From the NCBI GenBank assembly GCA_022821645.1, contig JAJEDE010000001.1:62001-126000 (forward strand): a DNA stretch of 64,000 nt. Reading direction: 5' to 3'. Of this stretch, positions 60,778 through 64,000 are shown in pieces; the first letter of the stretch is position 1, and each line of letters begins with the position of its first letter. The notes under the pieces were generated by a model. That model searched no databases, was not told the origin of the DNA, and worked only from the letters and a program-made list of their open reading frames with translations. Both the position numbers and the translations under genes were made by a program. This DNA comes from Chloroflexota bacterium (GTDB lineage Bacteria; Chloroflexota; UBA11872).

Positions 60778-61799
60778 CCGGCCGCGCCGCCATTGTGCGC
60801 GAAGCCAACCTCGTCGAGATCGAGGAGATCGAAATCCCGGGCCCTCTCGGCCCAAACGAAGTCCTCGTCCAAACGGAGTGCACCTTCATAAGCGCCGGCA
60901 CCGAACTCGCCAACTTCACTGGACTCGACCCCGGCGTCCACGTCCCCGGCAGTTGGAACCGATTCCCTGCCCGCCCCGGCTACGCCAACTGCGGCCGCGT
61001 CATCGAGCTGGGATCGGAAGTTGAGACCCTGGCGCTGGGCGATCGCGTCTTCACCCAGCACAAGCACGTTTCCCACCATCTTGTGGCCGTGGACGACCCC
61101 AACACCATCGCCGTGCCCGTTCCCGCTGACGTCCCCAGCGATCTCGCCGCTGCCGTCCGCATGGGCATGGTCGCAATTACCGCCCCGCAGGTCGCCGACA
61201 ACCACCTCAACGACTGGGTCGTCGTATTCGGTCTCGGCCTCGTCGGCAACCTGGCCGCCCAGCTATTCCAGTTCGACGGCGCCCGCGTCATTGGAGTCGA
61301 CCCCGTGCCCGCCCGCCGCGAGCTTGCGCAGCGCGTCGGCATCCAGCGAATCATCGGCAATGACATGTCCACGATCGTCGACCAGGTCCGCGAAATCACC
61401 GGCGGCGGCGCCCAAACCGTCGTCGAAGCCGTTGGCCACGCCGGCGTCGCCGCAACTGCCATCCACGCCGTCGCCCCCTACGGCGAACTCATCCTCCTCG
61501 GCTCCCCCCGCGCCCCCGTCACCGCCGACCTCAACGAGTTCCTCCAGCCCGTGCACAAGACCTGGGTCACCATCAAGGGCGCCCTCGAGCACCGCCTACC
61601 CGTTAACCCGACCGCCCGGGGCCATCCCCTCTCCATCGCCGGCAACGCCCGCACAATCCTCGACCTTGTGTCGGCCGGACGCCTCCAACTCGCCGAACTC
61701 ATCTCCCACTGCCTCCCGGCCAGCCAAATCGCCGCCGCCTATGACGGCCTCCTCAATCAACCCGAGGAGTTCTGGGGCGTCGCCCTCGACTGGCGCTAA
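60774..61799 (+). CDS. MDR/zinc-type alcohol dehydrogenase-like protein
   Basis: A 341-residue medium-chain dehydrogenase. GroES-like N-terminus with NEVLVQTECTFISAGTELANF, nucleotide-binding domain with VVVFGLGLVGNLAAQLFQ and later GGGAQTVVEAVGH. The catalytic zinc Cys/His set and the structural-zinc Cys group of classical ADHs are not obvious, so activity may be zinc-free. It is translationally coupled to the preceding Gfo/Idh gene, which suggests a two-step oxidation of the same substrate. Confidence 0.87.
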   Translation: MTGRAAIVREANLVEIEEIEIPGPLGPNEVLVQTECTFISAGTELANFTGLDPGVHVPGSWNRFPARPGYANCGRVIELGSEVETLALGDRVFTQHKHVSHHLVAVDDPNTIAVPVPADVPSDLAAAVRMGMVAITAPQVADNHLNDWVVVFGLGLVGNLAAQLFQFDGARVIGVDPVPARRELAQRVGIQRIIGNDMSTIVDQVREITGGGAQTVVEAVGHAGVAATAIHAVAPYGELILLGSPRAPVTADLNEFLQPVHKTWVTIKGALEHRLPVNPTARGHPLSIAGNARTILDLVSAGRLQLAELISHCLPASQIAAAYDGLLNQPEEFWGVALDWR

Positions 61800-62010
61800 C
61801 GCCGGCATCGGTCGCGGACCAATGTACGGTTTCCGTGTCTCCGTACCCGCGAGGCGCGCGTGCAACCACACGCCGCTGAATGCCAGTCATCGACGATTGC
61901 ATTGAAGCGCTGAAGTCAAACCGACGCTGCTAACATAGGCAGGAACTTGGGCAACATCGCTTAGCTTTACCTCCTATCATGCCCCTGACGCAAAGAGTTG
62001 GATAAAACGT

Positions 62011-63735
62011 ATGCGCTTTGAGCCGGCCGAAAAATGCCCACCCCGGCAGGCGCTCGGCGCGGCTCTTCTGATCTTCGTTCCTAATACGATTAGCGTCGTT
62101 TTGCTGACCACCTTCGTCATTCGAGCATCCGAAGAATCGGAAAACTACCTGGTATGGGCCACCTTCACGGGTCTGGCGATCTCCGGCTTAAGCATGATTC
62201 TGCATGCCTTCCCGTTTCGCTATATGGGTTCGGGCGGGCTTGTTGTTACCAACTTGAATGTCCCACTCCTTGCCGTGTCTGTTCTTGCTCTGGCGCGGGG
62301 AGGCCCAAGCCTCTTGGCGAGCTTGGTCATTACGTCAACCCTGCTCCAATTCCTTCTTGTTTCGCGCCTTGCCTCGCTCCGTCGCATATTCACACCAACC
62401 GTCAGCGGAATCGTCATCATGCTCGTCGCGGCCTCCGCCGTGCCGTTCTTTGTCGACCGGACCATAAGCCACTCACTGGGTGATTCGGGCATTGTCCTGG
62501 TGCCGGGGATCGTGGCTCTCGCCGCGGGTCTTTGGGGCGCCGTACAGTCGTCGGAGGCGCGACGTCTGTGGACGCTGCCGATTGCTGTTGCGTCCGGCCT
62601 GATGGTCGCCGTTCCGATGGGCCTCTACGATACAGACCAGGTCGTTGACGCGCCATGGCTTAGCGTCACCGACCTCCAATGGCCGCTGCAGGGACTCGAC
62701 TTTGGAATACAGTTCTGGTCCCTGCTCCCGGCCTTCCTGGTTGTCAAGCTCACGGCGTTTCTGAAAGTCGTCGGCGACCTCTCAATAATCAACCGCGCCT
62801 CATACCGAAATCCGGCGGCCCTTGACTTCAGGAGAATCCAGAGCGGGCTGAACCTGTACGGAGCCACGACGCTCCTGACCGGACTCTTGGGCACGCTACC
62901 CGTGTCCGCCCCATGGTCGTCGACCGCCGTCTACATAGGCTTTACTGGAATCGCCGCCCGAAGTGTTGGTATCTACCTCGGTCTACTGACGATCTTGATT
63001 GCTCCGTTCGCCAAGATCGTTGCCATTCTGGCCGCGACTCCCGATTCAGTCGTCGCCGCCGTGTTCATCATTATTTTCGGGCTTCTGTTTATCGAGGGAT
63101 CCAAGGCAGTCTTTATTTCCCATATGGATTACCGAAAGGCCGTCATTGTCGGAGTCTCCATGGTGCTGGGGATCTCAGCCGCCAGCTTTGGCCGGTTGAG
63201 TGAGGGAATCTGGGGCGATCTGTTGGGCAATACCATAATCGTGGGCGGGGTCACGGCCATCGGTATGACCGTGGCCACCGGCCTTAGAGGCTTCTGGCGT
63301 CGCAGGCTCGTCGTAGACCTGACGCTTTCGTCATTGACCGATGTCTCCGAGTTTCTGGAGGCGTTCGCTTCCAGGCACCGCTGGAGTGACTCGGCCAGGA
63401 TGCGATTGAATCTGGCTGTTGAAGAGGTTCTGCTCACGCTCTTGGATCAAACCGGCGAGAACGACTCTGATCAAGCGCGTCGCCTAAGTGCCTCAGTTCA
63501 TCCCGACGGCGATGCGGCCGAGATTGAGTTGATCGTGTACTCGCATGAAGATATCGAAGGCAATATCGAAGACCAGCTGGCCCTTGTCGGCGATCAGGTG
63601 TCGCCTGACGATGCGCACCAGCTGTCAACAATACTGCTGCGGCATTACGCGTCATCGGTCCATCATCGAAAGTACTACGGCGTCGATATTGTGACGTGCC
63701 GCGTCGAAAAGCATGTCACTCGTCAGGCTACCTAG
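62011..63735 (+). CDS. NCS2-like permease fused to an HATPase-type domain
   Basis: A 574-residue protein. Residues ~15-430 form about 12-14 helices of an NCS2 (xanthine/uracil permease)-like transporter, with FRYMGSGGLVVTNLNVPLLA and GTLPVSAPWSSTAVYIGFTGIAARSVGIYLG, the region corresponding to the conserved NCS2 loop. Residues ~440-574 are a GHKL-type ATPase-like domain with RMRLNLAVEEVLLTLL (N-box) and a late SILLRHY-type segment. The sequence is AT-richer than neighbours. The fusion suggests a transporter gated or coupled to a kinase-like output; purine or related substrates are inferred. Nothing recognisable follows to the window end. Confidence 0.75.
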   Translation: MRFEPAEKCPPRQALGAALLIFVPNTISVVLLTTFVIRASEESENYLVWATFTGLAISGLSMILHAFPFRYMGSGGLVVTNLNVPLLAVSVLALARGGPSLLASLVITSTLLQFLLVSRLASLRRIFTPTVSGIVIMLVAASAVPFFVDRTISHSLGDSGIVLVPGIVALAAGLWGAVQSSEARRLWTLPIAVASGLMVAVPMGLYDTDQVVDAPWLSVTDLQWPLQGLDFGIQFWSLLPAFLVVKLTAFLKVVGDLSIINRASYRNPAALDFRRIQSGLNLYGATTLLTGLLGTLPVSAPWSSTAVYIGFTGIAARSVGIYLGLLTILIAPFAKIVAILAATPDSVVAAVFIIIFGLLFIEGSKAVFISHMDYRKAVIVGVSMVLGISAASFGRLSEGIWGDLLGNTIIVGGVTAIGMTVATGLRGFWRRRLVVDLTLSSLTDVSEFLEAFASRHRWSDSARMRLNLAVEEVLLTLLDQTGENDSDQARRLSASVHPDGDAAEIELIVYSHEDIEGNIEDQLALVGDQVSPDDAHQLSTILLRHYASSVHHRKYYGVDIVTCRVEKHVTRQAT

Positions 63736-64000
63736 CGTCGCTGATCGATGGTGGGCGCCTACGCCCCGGTCGGCCACTGGGTCGTGAGCCGGTCCAGGCT
63801 GATGCCTGGCCGGCCTTAATTCTGCGCGCGACCAGGCCGCGCGTCGTTGCCGCCGGATAGCCGGCTACGAGAAGCTGCCTGGTCGGGCGGCTTCGGCTGT
63901 TGCCCGGTACGTAGTGAGCGCAGTACTCGGTGGTCCGCGTTGTGCCGGGGCAACCAGACCATGCGGCGAACGTCTCCCCCGCGCATGAAAGAGCCTTGCC

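Noticed and set aside
59689..60855. Minus-strand open frame of about 388 codons across the Gfo/Idh gene
   Set aside because: Antisense to a full Gfo/Idh gene, Val/Gly/Ala-rich, with no plausible start context.
63815..63986. 56-codon minus-strand frame at the right edge
   Set aside because: Only Arg/Gln/Pro-rich residues, a weak ribosome site and no family match; the 63736-64000 region is left as unassigned.

Overview
The window reads as high-GC bacterial chromosome, most like a Chloroflexota (SAR202/sponge- or ocean-type) genome. Supporting signs: many Gfo/Idh/MocA oxidoreductases, a UroD-type methyltransferase with an RACo-type corrinoid activator, a phytanoyl-CoA dioxygenase, an actinobacterial-style phosphatidylinositol/mannoside locus, the futalosine menaquinone route and RNase Y. 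No rRNA, tRNA or CRISPR array was seen, so placement is inference. Genes are densely packed, often with 4-bp ATGA/GTGA overlaps, and GTG and TTG starts are common.

Layout. 0-3.2 kb: a cut-off membrane protein, an aldehyde dehydrogenase and an MFS exporter. 3.3-7 kb: a cobalamin riboswitch leading a btuF-btuC-btuD operon that ends in a truncated cobyric acid synthase gene. 7-14 kb: MMPL transporter, lipocalin-like lipoprotein, Gfo/Idh enzyme, a cysteine-free IscA-like protein, two TlpA-type thioredoxins and CcdA. 14-17.3 kb: two acetyltransferases, peptide deformylase, MoaB, MoaD-MoaE and a lone Phd-type antitoxin. 17.4-24 kb: TPR lipoprotein and RACo on the minus strand; nuoB, PHP phosphoesterase and a MATE-like protein on the plus strand, closed by a clear terminator. 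24-29.4 kb: ABC-2 exporter, flavin halogenase with a helical partner, PhyH oxygenase. 30.6-34.8 kb: ino1, acyltransferase, PimA-like mannosyltransferase and CDP-alcohol phosphatidyltransferase in one operon, with an ArsR regulator. 34.9-41.8 kb: RNase Y, UroD-like enzyme, polysaccharide deacetylase, DegV, recF and a DciA-like protein. 41.9-48.9 kb: carbohydrate metabolism (FAD oxidoreductase, sugar-phosphate isomerase-like TIM barrel, IPMDH-type dehydrogenase, class II aldolase, NagA). 49.9-54.7 kb: a TetR gene with a 12-bp-arm operator in its promoter, followed in one run by mqnE, mqnA, mqnC and mqnD.

54.7-58.7 kb is the accessory part: degenerate tandem repeats, a highly structured non-coding block, an AT-richer AAA ATPase plus TOPRIM-like DUF4276 pair (candidate phage-defence system of the AbiL/PARIS/OLD general type), a remnant of a restriction-type DNA methyltransferase, and a pyrimidine-rich tract holding a perfect 24-bp hairpin. 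58.7-61.8 kb: hisG overlapped by a Gfo/Idh enzyme and a zinc-type dehydrogenase. The window closes with an NCS2-like permease fused to a histidine-kinase-type ATPase domain.

Themes: B12 is salvaged and used (importer, RACo, UroD-type methyltransferase) while a B12 synthesis gene is decaying; respiration is represented by NuoB and menaquinone; the cell envelope probably contains inositol phospholipids and glycosylated derivatives.
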